Of a stretch of DNA of 64,000 bases, positions 19,652 to 29,657 are shown piece by piece. Within the stretch, counting starts at the first letter, position 1, and each line of letters opens with the position of its first letter. Origin of the DNA: an uncultured Porphyromonadaceae bacterium (GTDB lineage Bacteria > Bacteroidota > Bacteroidia > Bacteroidales > Muribaculaceae). Location: the NCBI GenBank assembly GCA_947175645.1, contig CAMWNP010000001.1, forward strand, positions 124,001-188,000. Direction: 5' to 3'. The position numbers and the translations under genes were made by a program. The notes below the pieces were generated by a model. It had not been told where the DNA came from. It saw only the letters and a program-made list of their open reading frames with translations, and searched no databases.

Positions 19652-20599
19652 TTAACGTAAATCGTTTTCTGTTATGTATCTCTCGGCATCCATAGCGGCA
19701 TGACATCCCATGCCTGCGGCGGAAATAGCCTGCTGATAACGTGGATCGGCTACATCACCGGCCGCAAAAACGCCATCCACATTGGTCATGCTTGAACCGG
19801 GTTCCAGTTTGATGTACCCGTTTTCATCAAGGCGAATGTATTCCTTGAATACTTCAGTATTCGGAGTATGACCTATGGCAAGGAAGAATCCGTCGATGGC
19901 AATGTCGAAGATCTGTTCGTTCTCCATTCCTTGATTCTCGATAAGTTTCGCTCCCTGAAGGTTCGGTTCGCCGAACAGCCCAAGGGTATTGCAGTTGAAC
20001 AATACTGTTATTTTCTCATTCTTGAGTACACGCTCCTGCATAACTTTTGAAGCGCGGAGGAACGGTTTGCGCACAATCAGAAATACTTTCTTTGCGAGTG
20101 AACTCAGGTAAAGCGCTTCCTCACATGCTGAGTCGCCACCTCCTACAACTGCCACGGTTTTACCACGATAAAAGAAACCGTCGCATGTAGCGCATGCCGA
20201 TACTCCCATGCCTGAATATTTCTCTTCATCAGGTAAACCGAGATAACGGGCCGACGCACCGGTGGCGATAATCACAGTGGCTGCTTTAACAACATCCCCG
20301 TTATCCACAGTAACCGTAAAAGGTCGTTGTGAAAAGTCTACCTTACTTATCATTCCTGAACGGATATCAGCACCGAAAGTTGTTGCCTGGGCACGCATAT
20401 CCATCATTAGTTGCGGCCCGCTCACACTTGTGGGAAAGCCGGGAAAGTTCTCCACTTCTGTCGTTGTGGTTAACTGACCTCCGGGCTGATGCCCTTCGTA
20501 TAATATGGGTGAAAGATTCGCACGGGATGCATAAATCGCTGCAGTATATCCGGCAGGACCTGCTCCGATAATCAAACAAGGGGTTGAAAATTCTGCCAT
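19652..20599 (-). CDS. trxB: Thioredoxin reductase
   Basis: 315 residues. FAD-binding GAGPAGYTAAIYA near the N-terminus, the redox-active CATC (Cys136, Cys139), the NADPH-binding GGGDSACEEALYL and the C-terminal FAD motif GVFAAGDV are all present. It transfers electrons from NADPH to thioredoxin in the cytoplasm. It ends the ftsK-lolA-trxB run, 16 bp after lolA. No anomaly. Confidence 0.95.
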   Translation of the reverse strand: MAEFSTPCLIIGAGPAGYTAAIYASRANLSPILYEGHQPGGQLTTTTEVENFPGFPTSVSGPQLMMDMRAQATTFGADIRSGMISKVDFSQRPFTVTVDNGDVVKAATVIIATGASARYLGLPDEEKYSGMGVSACATCDGFFYRGKTVAVVGGGDSACEEALYLSSLAKKVFLIVRKPFLRASKVMQERVLKNEKITVLFNCNTLGLFGEPNLQGAKLIENQGMENEQIFDIAIDGFFLAIGHTPNTEVFKEYIRLDENGYIKLEPGSSMTNVDGVFAAGDVADPRYQQAISAAGMGCHAAMDAERYITENDLR

Positions 20600-20615
20600 G
20601 GTTATCTAATTTATA

Positions 20616-21221
20616 TTATCTTAAATCGTTTATTACCGCCTTAGGGAGGAGTTGTTTCCTGAATCTGAAATCGGAATCAGGAAGCGTCTTCCCCCTTTTG
20701 ACGGCTGAAAGTTTTATATTTATTACATGTTTGTTTGCTGTGAGTGAAATCATCTTTATGTTATATGTCGATGCATCCACCGTCACAACGGCTTTATTTA
20801 TGTTGCTGCTTTTCTTTTTTGGTAAAAGTTCAACGGTGTAACTTCCGGGTGCAGTCTTCTGGAAACGTGGAGTGAAATCAACACGCGCGCTTTTTATGAA
20901 TTGAAAAGGATTGATTTCCGCGAGTTCAGAATCGGTGGGCTCCATTATTGTCACCTCATTGGTTTCCGGCGAATATGACCAAAGTGTATTTCCGTCAAAC
21001 CATGAGGAACCCATATCTGTGTCAATCACAAACCGTTCACCTGCAATAAGAATCGTGCCGGAAGATACATTACCCGTAGTGCTGACTGATATATTCGCAG
21101 ACATACTCGGAGCCTTTCTTATGTTCTCAATGACCTTATCCACCACTTCAGTTGCCGTAGGAGAAGCAGCAAACGCAAATGTTGGAACGAGCAGTGATAT
21201 CAGAAGAAGTAATTTTTTCAT
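20616..21221 (-). CDS. lolA: LolA-like periplasmic lipoprotein carrier
   Basis: 201 residues with a clear signal peptide (FAFAAS cleavage). The fold signature of LolA is visible: TATEVVDKVIENIRKAPSMS, FVIDTDMGSSWFDGNTLWSY and a C-terminal sheet ending FRFRKQLLPKAVINDLR. LolA carries lipoproteins from LolCDE across the periplasm. No LolB is expected in Bacteroidota, which fits this gene standing alone. It lies 42 bp downstream of ftsK and 16 bp upstream of trxB. The close ftsK-lolA order is also seen in other bacteria. Confidence 0.85.
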   Translation of the reverse strand: MKKLLLLISLLVPTFAFAASPTATEVVDKVIENIRKAPSMSANISVSTTGNVSSGTILIAGERFVIDTDMGSSWFDGNTLWSYSPETNEVTIMEPTDSELAEINPFQFIKSARVDFTPRFQKTAPGSYTVELLPKKKSSNINKAVVTVDASTYNIKMISLTANKHVINIKLSAVKRGKTLPDSDFRFRKQLLPKAVINDLR

Positions 21222-21263
21222 GTTATTGAAACATATTTTCCTGACTAAAGGTTGTGTTACTCG

Positions 21264-24053
21264 TTAAATTCCCATATCCTGGAGCAGATGATCGAGCGCA
21301 ACAACGTCAAGAAGTACCTGACGGGGTTTGCTACCCATGGCCGGTCCTACAATGCCCGCCGCTTCCATCTGATCCATAATTTTTCCTGCACGGTTATAGC
21401 CTATTCCATATCGTCGCTGAAGTGACGAGGTAGATGCCGTACCTGACTGCACCGTGAACTGCGCACATTCGGCAAATAACGGATCTCGTTCAGTTACTGC
21501 ACTTGCGTTACCTTCATTACCTCCGTTCGGATTATAATCGGGTAGGAGATAAGAGGTCGGATATCCCTGTTCATTCTCTATGAAGTTACATATTGCCTCA
21601 ACTTCAGGAGTATCGATAAATGCACATTGTACGCGTTCAAGATTGCTTCCATTGAGGAACAGCATATCACCCCTGCCAATCAGTTGGTTTGCTCCCGTTC
21701 TATCAAGAATAGTCTTACTGTCGGTGCTCTGTGGAACTTTAAATGCAATACGACCCGGAATGTTGTTTTTGATCACTCCTGTGATGACATCGATTGACGG
21801 GCGTTGGGTTGCTATGATCATGTGAATACCAACGGCGCGTGCTTTTGCGGTTATTCGGGCAACCGGCGTCTCAACCTCTTTCCCGAGAACTGTGATCAGA
21901 TCAGCGAACTCATCTATGATAACTACAATGTACGGCAGGAAGTTGTGTCCCTTTTCGGGATTGAGATGACGTCCTATGAATTTTTCGTTATATTCTTTTA
22001 TGTTTCGTACACCCGCAGATTTCAAAAGCATATAACGGTTATCCATCTCAATACACAGCGAGTTCAGTGTGGACAACACGCGGTCGGAAGATGTGATGAT
22101 AGGCTCTTCTTCATCAGGCATCTTCGCTAAGTAATGATGCTCAAGTTTGCTGTATAATGAAAATTCCACCATCTTCGGGTCAATAAGCACAAACTTCAGA
22201 GTAGAGGGATGCTTCTTGTATATAAGCGAAGCGATGATAGTGTTGAGCCCTACGGATTTACCCTGACCGGTGGCTCCTGCAACAAGCAGGTGGGGCATTT
22301 TTGCAAGATCTGCCACATATACCTCGTTTGAAATGGTAGCGCCCATTGCCATTGGCAACTCTCCTTTGAACTCCTGATATTTCTTTGATGACAACACCGC
22401 ACGTATACCCACTGTCTGCGGGTTTTTGTTTGGCACTTCAATACCGATTGTACCTTTACCCGGTATAGGTGCCACTATTCGTATACCCACGGCTGAAAGA
22501 CTCCTCATCAGGTCATCTTCAAGTCTTTTTATCTGTTGTATACGTGTCCCTTCTTCCGGTACTATCTCAAACAGCGTGACGGTAGGACCTACCGTAGCGT
22601 CAATCTTGTTAATATTGATGCCATACTCTCTGAGCGAACGGATTATCCGTTCTTTATCCTCATCCTGAACTGTGTTGTTAGTCGTATTTGTAGGATGGTC
22701 AATCAGCAGTTCAAGCGGAGGGAAATGATAATGCGATAGTTCCGCTGTCGGATCAAATGGCTGGTCGATATTTTCCGCCTTCTCTATCTGGTTATGGATG
22801 ATTTCCAGTGGGATTTCATCTTTGTTGGAAGGCTCGGAGTCAGTCTCATCTGTTGTTTCATCAGCCGGCTCATTTTTTGGCTTTTCCTCTGACGGTCCGG
22901 CAATTTTAACAGGTTCCGGTTCAACCTCCGGCAGTATATTTTCGTCAGCCAACTGACTGTCCTTCTTCAGCGCATCAATATTCAACAGAATTGATTCTCC
23001 GTTTGAGCCGTTATTTAAAGCAAGTAAAGCAACATCATCCTTTGTCGTCACTTCTTCCTTTATATCTTCCTCTACCGTTGGTTCTTCGGTATTGTTCTCA
23101 AATACGACATTTTCAGCCGGCTGATCAACATTGGCAACATCGGAGGGGACCCCGCTGTCTTCATCGGATTTGATATACTTGGATTCACTTTCATTGAACT
23201 CCCTTTCGCGTTGCTCACGTTCCAGTCGTTCCTGTTCTTTTCTCTCCCTGATAGCATCAATTTTTGCCCGGTAGGCTTTGTAAAGTGTAATTATTTCATT
23301 GAGATATATCATGGCTATCAAACCAACAAGAACGGCACTGACAATTATCGCACCTGTCAGTCCGAAGCGTTGGATAAGAAGCATATTCATCAGCCGACCA
23401 TGTTGTCCACCCCACAGAAAATGGCTCTCCATTCCGTAAGTCGCAAGTCCTGCCACCATAGAAAGAGTTAGCGCTATAAGTAACGATTTGAACGTGAATG
23501 ACCAGAATTTTATACTGGTCACACGTAACAGTGCGAGACCTATGGTAGTCAGATAAAATATTAAAACCAGTGCACCAACCCCGAATGAGTTTGTCAGAAC
23601 AACCTGTGACATCACTGCACCTGTCGGTCCCGCTAAGTTTTCAATACTTCCCGGTTGTGTCGCCAACTGTTCTATGCTCTGGGCACTTATCGCACTCAGA
23701 TCTTTTTCTCCTGATACAAAGAATGACAGTGACGCAATAAGAACGTATGCCGAGAAGCCAATCAGAAGCAGACCTAAGGCACCATGAGTTCTTCTGTCAC
23801 AAAAAAAATCAATTATATTACTCCACACGGACGGACCGGATTCTTCCGGTTCTTCTTTGACACGTTTCTGTTTCTTTTTCTCTCTGGCACTTGACGTTCC
23901 TTTTTTCTTCTCTTCCTCTCCATTATTTGGGGAAGAGTTATATTGATCAGTCTCAGTAGTGTTGCTGTTCTTGCCATCATCAGACGTTGTGTATGCATCG
24001 CTGTCAATGTCAAGGATAGATGGATCGTATGTATGGTTATCGAATGGACTCAT
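21264..24053 (-). CDS. ftsK: FtsK/SpoIIIE DNA translocase
   Basis: 929 residues from the ATG at 24051-24053 (a TTG nine codons earlier coincides with the promoter box and is unlikely). Four TM helices lie between about 90 and 260, followed by an acidic, low-complexity linker and the motor: Walker A GATGQGKSVGLNT, Walker B VVIIDEFADL, and a C-terminal winged-helix gamma domain (SSLQRRYGIGYNRAGKIMDQ) that reads polar KOPS-like sequences. FtsK pumps chromosome dimers toward the dif site at the septum and activates XerCD. The shorter linker compared with E. coli (1329 aa) is normal for Bacteroidota. First gene of the ftsK-lolA-trxB run. Confidence 0.94.
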   Translation of the reverse strand: MSPFDNHTYDPSILDIDSDAYTTSDDGKNSNTTETDQYNSSPNNGEEEKKKGTSSAREKKKQKRVKEEPEESGPSVWSNIIDFFCDRRTHGALGLLLIGFSAYVLIASLSFFVSGEKDLSAISAQSIEQLATQPGSIENLAGPTGAVMSQVVLTNSFGVGALVLIFYLTTIGLALLRVTSIKFWSFTFKSLLIALTLSMVAGLATYGMESHFLWGGQHGRLMNMLLIQRFGLTGAIIVSAVLVGLIAMIYLNEIITLYKAYRAKIDAIRERKEQERLEREQREREFNESESKYIKSDEDSGVPSDVANVDQPAENVVFENNTEEPTVEEDIKEEVTTKDDVALLALNNGSNGESILLNIDALKKDSQLADENILPEVEPEPVKIAGPSEEKPKNEPADETTDETDSEPSNKDEIPLEIIHNQIEKAENIDQPFDPTAELSHYHFPPLELLIDHPTNTTNNTVQDEDKERIIRSLREYGININKIDATVGPTVTLFEIVPEEGTRIQQIKRLEDDLMRSLSAVGIRIVAPIPGKGTIGIEVPNKNPQTVGIRAVLSSKKYQEFKGELPMAMGATISNEVYVADLAKMPHLLVAGATGQGKSVGLNTIIASLIYKKHPSTLKFVLIDPKMVEFSLYSKLEHHYLAKMPDEEEPIITSSDRVLSTLNSLCIEMDNRYMLLKSAGVRNIKEYNEKFIGRHLNPEKGHNFLPYIVVIIDEFADLITVLGKEVETPVARITAKARAVGIHMIIATQRPSIDVITGVIKNNIPGRIAFKVPQSTDSKTILDRTGANQLIGRGDMLFLNGSNLERVQCAFIDTPEVEAICNFIENEQGYPTSYLLPDYNPNGGNEGNASAVTERDPLFAECAQFTVQSGTASTSSLQRRYGIGYNRAGKIMDQMEAAGIVGPAMGSKPRQVLLDVVALDHLLQDMGI

Positions 24054-24077
24054 TTCAACAGGATAATTTGTAGCATA

Positions 24078-24085
24078 CAAAATTA
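24078..24085 (-). promoter_or_regulatory. Promoter -7 box for ftsK
   Basis: Minus strand TAATTTTG, 24 bp upstream of the ftsK ATG at 24053. A TTTTG stretch lies about 24 bp further upstream, slightly beyond the usual spacing. Confidence 0.5.
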
Positions 24086-24177
24086 ATCAAAAAACATGAC
24101 ATCTACACGCAAAATTTAAAAAAGCCATAAAATTTTACACCGGGGTGGAAAATTATGAAAATATATTTACAAGTTTA

Positions 24178-24209
24178 TTTGCAGTTCCGCATATTATTTT
24201 ATAATTTTG
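24178..24209 (+). promoter_or_regulatory. Promoter of clpP (clpP-clpX)
   Basis: TTTG (24178-24181), 20-bp spacer, TAATTTTG (24202-24209): a full Bacteroidota-type promoter. It implies a leader of roughly 145 nt before clpP; the leader contains the palindrome CCGTTAACGG, of unknown role. The rest of 24086-24362 is AT-rich and shows no other feature. Confidence 0.7.
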
Positions 24210-24362
24210 AATAGAAAAACCAAAATAATCAAAACCATCACGACTGATGATTGTATTTGAGTAATCTCCTGTCGCCGTTAACGGTTGATATTGCATATCC
24301 TGAGTGGCAGAACTATCTTAAACAATATCAGTCAGATTTATGAACTTCAATATTTTAATTAT

Positions 24363-25064
24363 ATGAATAAAGATTTTAGAGATTTTACAGTGAAGCACAT
24401 TGGCATGAATGGCCTGGCGTTTGATCAGGCAACGGATTACATGTCATCAAAGGCTGCTTCATCAAACATCGTTTCAAGTTACATTTCTCCGACTATCATT
24501 GAGGAACGTCAACTGAATGTCGCTCAGATGGATGTTTTCTCTCGCCTCATGATGGACCGTATAATCTTTCTCGGTACGGACGTAAATGAATACACTGCCA
24601 ACGTCATTCAGGCCCAGTTGCTCTACCTTGATTCCGCTGACCCCGGTAAAGATGTGTCAATCTACATTAACTCTCCCGGTGGATCTGTTTATGCAGGTCT
24701 CGGTATTTATGACACAATGCAGTATATCTCCAGCGATGTCGCTACAATTTGTACCGGTATGGCCGCTTCTATGGCGGCGGTGCTCCTTGTGTCCGGTGCG
24801 GCAGGAAAAAGATTCGCCCTCAAACATTCACGTGTCATGATTCATCAGCCTATGGGTGGTGCCCAGGGGCAGGCGAGCGACATTGAAATCACCGCTCGTC
24901 AGATTCAGATGCTTAAGAAAGAACTTTATGAAATCATCGCTACCCATTCTGGTCAGCCTTTTGAAAAAGTGGAGCGTGATTCCGACCGTGACTACTGGAT
25001 GACCGCTATGGAAGCCAAGGAATACGGTATGATTGATGATGTTCTCATTAAAGCGCGTCACTGA
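24363..25064 (+). CDS. clpP: ATP-dependent Clp protease proteolytic subunit
   Basis: 233 residues from the ATG at 24363; an in-frame ATG at 24285 would add 26 residues not typical of ClpP and lies inside the leader. The catalytic triad is Ser136 (GMAASMAAV), His161 (MIHQPMGG) and Asp210 (DRDYWM). It assembles as a tetradecameric chamber fed by ClpX, encoded 74 bp downstream. The N-terminus is about 30 residues longer than mature E. coli ClpP, which may be a processed propeptide. Confidence 0.95.
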   Translation: MNKDFRDFTVKHIGMNGLAFDQATDYMSSKAASSNIVSSYISPTIIEERQLNVAQMDVFSRLMMDRIIFLGTDVNEYTANVIQAQLLYLDSADPGKDVSIYINSPGGSVYAGLGIYDTMQYISSDVATICTGMAASMAAVLLVSGAAGKRFALKHSRVMIHQPMGGAQGQASDIEITARQIQMLKKELYEIIATHSGQPFEKVERDSDRDYWMTAMEAKEYGMIDDVLIKARH

Positions 25065-25138
25065 TAGGTTTTCTCCGTTTCACATACTTGAGCCTTTAAG
25101 GCTATGCATGGTGAATCGGTTGGTTAGATAATTTTTAT

Positions 25139-26395
25139 ATGGCAAAAAAGACTAATAATTACGGTAATTGCTGTAGTTTCTGCGGACAGCCAAGCAGCGA
25201 AAGTGAATTTTTCATTCCTTCGCCCATTAGCAATCAGACTTTCATCTGCTCAAATTGCGTGGAGCAGATCGAGATGATGATGAATGAATTCCGTAACGAA
25301 AACTCAAACAGAAAGACCGCCAAGTTTGACAATTCTCTGAAAAAAATCCCTACTCCTAAAGAAATATGTGCGTTTCTTGATCAATACGTAGTAGGGCAGG
25401 AAGAGGCAAAGAAATATTTGTCTGTGGCAGTCTACAACCACTACAAGAGACTCGGACAGAGTCTTGATGATGACACTGAAATTGAAAAGAGCAACGTAAT
25501 TCTCGTCGGACCTACGGGAACCGGGAAAACTTTGCTCGCCAGAACAATAGCCCGCCTTCTGAACGTGCCGTTCACTATTGTTGATGCAACGGTACTTACT
25601 CAAGCCGGATATGTAGGTGAGGATATTGAATCTCTTCTAACCCGACTGCTGCAGGCTGCTGACTATGATGTTAAGGCTGCAGAACGTGGAATTGTGTTCA
25701 TTGATGAAATTGACAAAATTGCCCGAAAAGGTGATAACCCGTCAATAACACGTGATGTCAGCGGGGAGGGTGTTCAGCAAGGGTTGCTCAAACTTCTGGA
25801 GGGCTCAATAGTAAACGTACCGCCTCAGGGTGGTCGTAAGCACCCGGAACAGAAAATGATACCGGTTGACACCAAAAACATTCTGTTCATTTGTGGAGGA
25901 GCGTTCGATGGTATAGAACGTCGCATCGCGCAGCGCCTAAATACCCATTCAGTCGGTTATGCATCTGATAACTCTCGGAAAAGGATTGATGAGAAAAACA
26001 TAATGAAACATGTGGCCCCACAGGACTTGAAAGCGTTCGGACTCATACCGGAAATTATCGGACGTCTTCCCATCATTACTAATCTTGAGCCTTTGTCAAG
26101 AGAAGCGCTGAGAAACATCCTCACAGAACCTAAAAATGCCATAATCCGTCAGTATATTAAACTGTTTGATATGGATGGCATTAAACTGGAGTTTACACCT
26201 GAGGCACTTGACCTGATCGTTGATAAGGCGGTGGAATATAAACTCGGTGCGCGTGGCTTGAGATCGATTGTTGAGACTGTTATGGTCGATGCAATGTTTG
26301 AAGCCCCATCAATGAAGAAAAAGAAATTCGTGGTTGATGCCGACTACTGTCTGCAGAAATTACGTGAAGCAAATTTTGAAACCCAAATCCCTTAA
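25139..26395 (+). CDS. clpX: ClpX unfoldase subunit
   Basis: 418 residues. An N-terminal zinc-binding domain (CCSFCGQ ... CSNC) recruits substrates and adaptors; the AAA+ core has Walker [11 protein letters not shown], Walker B IVFIDEID, the pore loop GYVGED and sensor/arginine-finger regions (RFI-type [11 protein letters not shown]). It unfolds tagged proteins for ClpP. It follows clpP on the same strand and probably shares its promoter. Followed by recQ after 91 bp. Confidence 0.96.
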   Translation: MAKKTNNYGNCCSFCGQPSSESEFFIPSPISNQTFICSNCVEQIEMMMNEFRNENSNRKTAKFDNSLKKIPTPKEICAFLDQYVVGQEEAKKYLSVAVYNHYKRLGQSLDDDTEIEKSNVILVGPTGTGKTLLARTIARLLNVPFTIVDATVLTQAGYVGEDIESLLTRLLQAADYDVKAAERGIVFIDEIDKIARKGDNPSITRDVSGEGVQQGLLKLLEGSIVNVPPQGGRKHPEQKMIPVDTKNILFICGGAFDGIERRIAQRLNTHSVGYASDNSRKRIDEKNIMKHVAPQDLKAFGLIPEIIGRLPIITNLEPLSREALRNILTEPKNAIIRQYIKLFDMDGIKLEFTPEALDLIVDKAVEYKLGARGLRSIVETVMVDAMFEAPSMKKKKFVVDADYCLQKLREANFETQIP

Positions 26396-26486
26396 TTATC
26401 GGAACCTGATATTAAGTTATCCCTGTAAACAGATTTCTCCTTATTATATTACAATCACTTGCAATATCTCCTGAAGTATTATCCTT

Positions 26487-28661
26487 ATGAAGAACGAACT
26501 TATTGATGCTCTGAAATATCACTTTGGATTTGACAAATTCAAAGGCAACCAGGAAGCCATTATCCGCTCCCTTATGGAGGGGCATGATACATTTGTTCTG
26601 ATGCCTACAGGAGGTGGAAAATCATTGTGTTACCAACTTCCTGCACTGTTGATGCAGGGTACTGCAATAGTGATTTCACCTCTTATTGCCCTCATGAAGA
26701 ACCAGGTTGATGCAATGCGGAATTTCTCGGAAGATGATGGTGTCGCGCACTTCCTCAATTCTTCTTTGAACAAGTCTGCCATCGACATGGTGAAACACGA
26801 TGTTCTGGCCGGTAAGACAAAGTTGCTCTATGTCGCTCCCGAGTCATTGACGAAGGATGAAAACATTGAGTTCCTGTCTACTGTGGATATATCTTTCTAT
26901 GCCGTTGACGAGGCTCATTGTATATCGGAATGGGGACATGATTTTCGCCCGGAATACCGCCGGATCAGACCTATTATTAATGAAATTTCCCAGCATCCGG
27001 TAATAGCACTCACGGCAACCGCTACGCCAAAGGTGCAGCATGATATCCAGAAAAACCTTGGCATGTCTGATGCCCGTGTGTTCAAGTCATCCTTTAACCG
27101 GGAGAACCTTTATTACGAAGTACGGCCTAAAACCGCAAATGTTGATAAAGATATTGTAAGGTTTATCAAGAATAACCCTGGTAAATCCGGGATTATTTAC
27201 TGCCTCAGCAGAAAGAAAGTCGAGGAACTGGCGGAACTTCTTAAACTCAATAACATTGAGTCACTGCCTTATCACGCGGGTATGGATGGACAGCAACGTT
27301 CTGAAAATCAAGACGCCTTCCTTCTGGAAAAAGTGGATGTCATTGTGGCCACTATTGCATTCGGTATGGGTATCGACAAGCCTGATGTGAGATTCGTCAT
27401 ACATTATGACATGCCCAAATCTCTTGAAGGATATTATCAGGAGACTGGTCGTGCCGGACGTGACGGTGGTGAAGGACGCTGCCTTACATTCTACTCTTCA
27501 AAAGACCTTCAGAAAATGGAGAAATTCATGCAGAGCAAGCCACTGACCGAACAGGAAATTGGAAAGCAACTCCTTTTGGAAACGGCGAGTTATGCTGAAT
27601 CTTCTGTTTGCAGACGGAAAACTTTATTGCATTATTTCGGAGAATATTTTGATTCTGATAATTGTGGAAACTGCGACAACTGTTTAAATCCCAAAAAACA
27701 AGTGGAAGCGAAAGACGATTTATGTGCCGTTATCGAAACGGTGATTGCACTTAAAGAAAAATTCAAAGCAAATCATATTATTGACGTCATGCTTGGAAAA
27801 AATACCAATGATGTCAAATCTTATCATCACGATGAACTCGATGTGTTCGGATGCACCGACAAGGCTGATGACCGTTACCTTAATTCGGTTATTCGTCAGG
27901 CCGTCATTGCTGGCTACCTCGAACGTGATATAGAAAATTTCGGACTCATCAAACTGACGCCGGAAGGTGAAAAGTTCCTCAAATCACCTAAATCTTTCAA
28001 GATCGTTGAAGATAATGATTTTAACGAGGAAGAAGAACCGGTAATGGCTAAGTCAGGTGGCTCCTGTGCTGTTGATCCTGAATTGTACTCTATTTTAAAA
28101 GATCTGAGAAAAAAACAAGCCAAAAAACTTGGACTTCCCCCTTACGTCCTTTTCCAGGATCCTTCTCTTGAAGCGATGGCAACCACATATCCCATCACTA
28201 TGGAAGAACTGGCAACCATCCCCGGAGTTGGAACAGGCAAGGCTAAACGCTATGGCGAGGAGTTCCTTAAGGTTATAAAAACTCACGTTGAAGAAAATGA
28301 GATTGAACGTCCGGAGGATCTCCGTGTGCGCAGTTTCGCTAACAAAAGCAAACTGAAAATCTCAATTATTCAGTCAATCGACCGAAAAATTGCCCTTGAT
28401 GAGTTTGCTGAATCTAAAGGTCTTGAATTCAGCGAGTTACTCGACCAGATTGAGGCAATTGTGTATTCCGGAACAAAAATCAATATCAACTATTTTATTG
28501 ATGAAGTAATTGATGAGGACCGTCAGGAAGAAATTTTTGACTATTTCAGAGAAAGTGAAAGTGATGACATTAATGAAGCCATAAGTGAACTCGGGGCAGA
28601 TTGCACTGAGGATGAAATAAGACTTGTAAGAATAAAATTCATTTCTGAAATGGGCAATTGA
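26487..28661 (+). CDS. recQ: ATP-dependent DNA helicase RecQ
   Basis: 724 residues. Superfamily 2 motifs: Walker A TGGGKS (41-46), DEAH in VDEAHCISEWGHDFRPEY including the aromatic-rich loop, and motif VI QETGRAGRDG. The zinc-binding RQC region has cysteines in SSVCRRKT and CGNCDNC. An HRDC domain lies at about 540-610 (LGLPPYVLFQDPSLEAMATT). A further C-terminal helical extension of about 100 acidic residues is present. It unwinds forks and recombination intermediates. Downstream, the chaperone cassette starts after only 36 bp, with no terminator visible, so read-through is likely. Confidence 0.94.
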   Translation: MKNELIDALKYHFGFDKFKGNQEAIIRSLMEGHDTFVLMPTGGGKSLCYQLPALLMQGTAIVISPLIALMKNQVDAMRNFSEDDGVAHFLNSSLNKSAIDMVKHDVLAGKTKLLYVAPESLTKDENIEFLSTVDISFYAVDEAHCISEWGHDFRPEYRRIRPIINEISQHPVIALTATATPKVQHDIQKNLGMSDARVFKSSFNRENLYYEVRPKTANVDKDIVRFIKNNPGKSGIIYCLSRKKVEELAELLKLNNIESLPYHAGMDGQQRSENQDAFLLEKVDVIVATIAFGMGIDKPDVRFVIHYDMPKSLEGYYQETGRAGRDGGEGRCLTFYSSKDLQKMEKFMQSKPLTEQEIGKQLLLETASYAESSVCRRKTLLHYFGEYFDSDNCGNCDNCLNPKKQVEAKDDLCAVIETVIALKEKFKANHIIDVMLGKNTNDVKSYHHDELDVFGCTDKADDRYLNSVIRQAVIAGYLERDIENFGLIKLTPEGEKFLKSPKSFKIVEDNDFNEEEEPVMAKSGGSCAVDPELYSILKDLRKKQAKKLGLPPYVLFQDPSLEAMATTYPITMEELATIPGVGTGKAKRYGEEFLKVIKTHVEENEIERPEDLRVRSFANKSKLKISIIQSIDRKIALDEFAESKGLEFSELLDQIEAIVYSGTKININYFIDEVIDEDRQEEIFDYFRESESDDINEAISELGADCTEDEIRLVRIKFISEMGN

Positions 28662-28697
28662 TTTTCCCATCGGATTTTTCTTTACTGTTTTATTTCC

Positions 28698-29657
28698 ATG
28701 GCTCTCCCTCGCTTCATAATCTCCAATCCGTTCAGGATTTTAGGTATTCCTGCTAACAGTACGGAAAGGCAGATTAGTGCGTCGTTAGCCCGACTGCATG
28801 CTTATGCAAGGGTGGGGAAGTACTGTCCGAGTCCATTGGAATTCCCTGCCATATTCGGTCCTTTAAACAGGAATACTTCCATATTGGAGAGTTGTTCACG
28901 GTTAAGATATTCCACACCATTGCGTGTCAGAAACGCCATGGTGTGGTTTTCTGTTTCAACCGCTGCGGATTCATCTGCATTGGATTTTCTCAAAGAAGGG
29001 AACATAGATTCCGCAAGATATGTTCTTGACACGGCACCTCGGAATTACTCAGCGATTCTGAACTCCGCTGTGATAGATTTTTCTCATGATAACGTTGAAG
29101 ACGGAACGAAAAAAGTCATATCACTATTACAGGATGAGTATCTTCGGAAAGAATTCCTTTCTTCGCAGTCAGTAGAGGATGATTATATTGAATATGACCT
29201 CTTGCAGATGTTTATAGAACTCCTTTCGGAAACCTTCCCTTTTGATTCCGTTTCTTTATGGGTCAGAGAATCTGCTGAAGCAGTCGCTATCTTAAATTCA
29301 TTCCACTCACGGAAACTGACGAATATAATTGAAAACAGATTGTCTGTTGTGAAGTCATTCTCAGGTACCGACTATTCCTCATTGTTAAATTCCGTTGATG
29401 ATATTAAGTCATTGCTTGAAAGAACTGAGGAAATCTCTGTTGTGACGGATCATGCATCTTTACTTTTGCGAGACACCATTTCAAGAACTTTGCTTGAAAA
29501 GTCAATCTCTCTCTACAACTCAGGAGTAAACGTTTCAGAGAGCAGAATACTGTTACGTATAATCAAAGACGCATCCTTGATAACGCTAAACACAGCCCTG
29601 AAGATGCGTTGTAAAGAAAACTATTCACTGTTACTAAAAAATATATCCGGACAATGA
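28698..29657 (+). CDS. J-domain-like, HPD-less putative Hsp70 cochaperone
   Basis: 319 residues, soluble, unnamed family. The N-terminus NPFRILGIPANSTERQISAS followed by LARLHAY resembles J-domain helices I-II (xxxxLGIPxxASxxEIxxAYRxLA), but the HPD tripeptide that stimulates Hsp70 ATPase is absent: the position reads ARVGKYCPSP. The remainder is helical, with a TPR-like stretch (ALDFLKEGNIDSARYVLDTA). The gene overlaps the next by 4 bp (ATGA), and the third gene is an Hsp70 homologue, so a cochaperone or substrate-receptor role is inferred from context and partial similarity. It may be transcribed from recQ. Confidence 0.55.
   Translation: MALPRFIISNPFRILGIPANSTERQISASLARLHAYARVGKYCPSPLEFPAIFGPLNRNTSILESCSRLRYSTPLRVRNAMVWFSVSTAADSSALDFLKEGNIDSARYVLDTAPRNYSAILNSAVIDFSHDNVEDGTKKVISLLQDEYLRKEFLSSQSVEDDYIEYDLLQMFIELLSETFPFDSVSLWVRESAEAVAILNSFHSRKLTNIIENRLSVVKSFSGTDYSSLLNSVDDIKSLLERTEEISVVTDHASLLLRDTISRTLLEKSISLYNSGVNVSESRILLRIIKDASLITLNTALKMRCKENYSLLLKNISGQ

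Noticed and set aside
25080-25138. Hairpin AGCC/GGCT between clpP and clpX
   Set aside because: Four-base stem without a T run; not a credible terminator.
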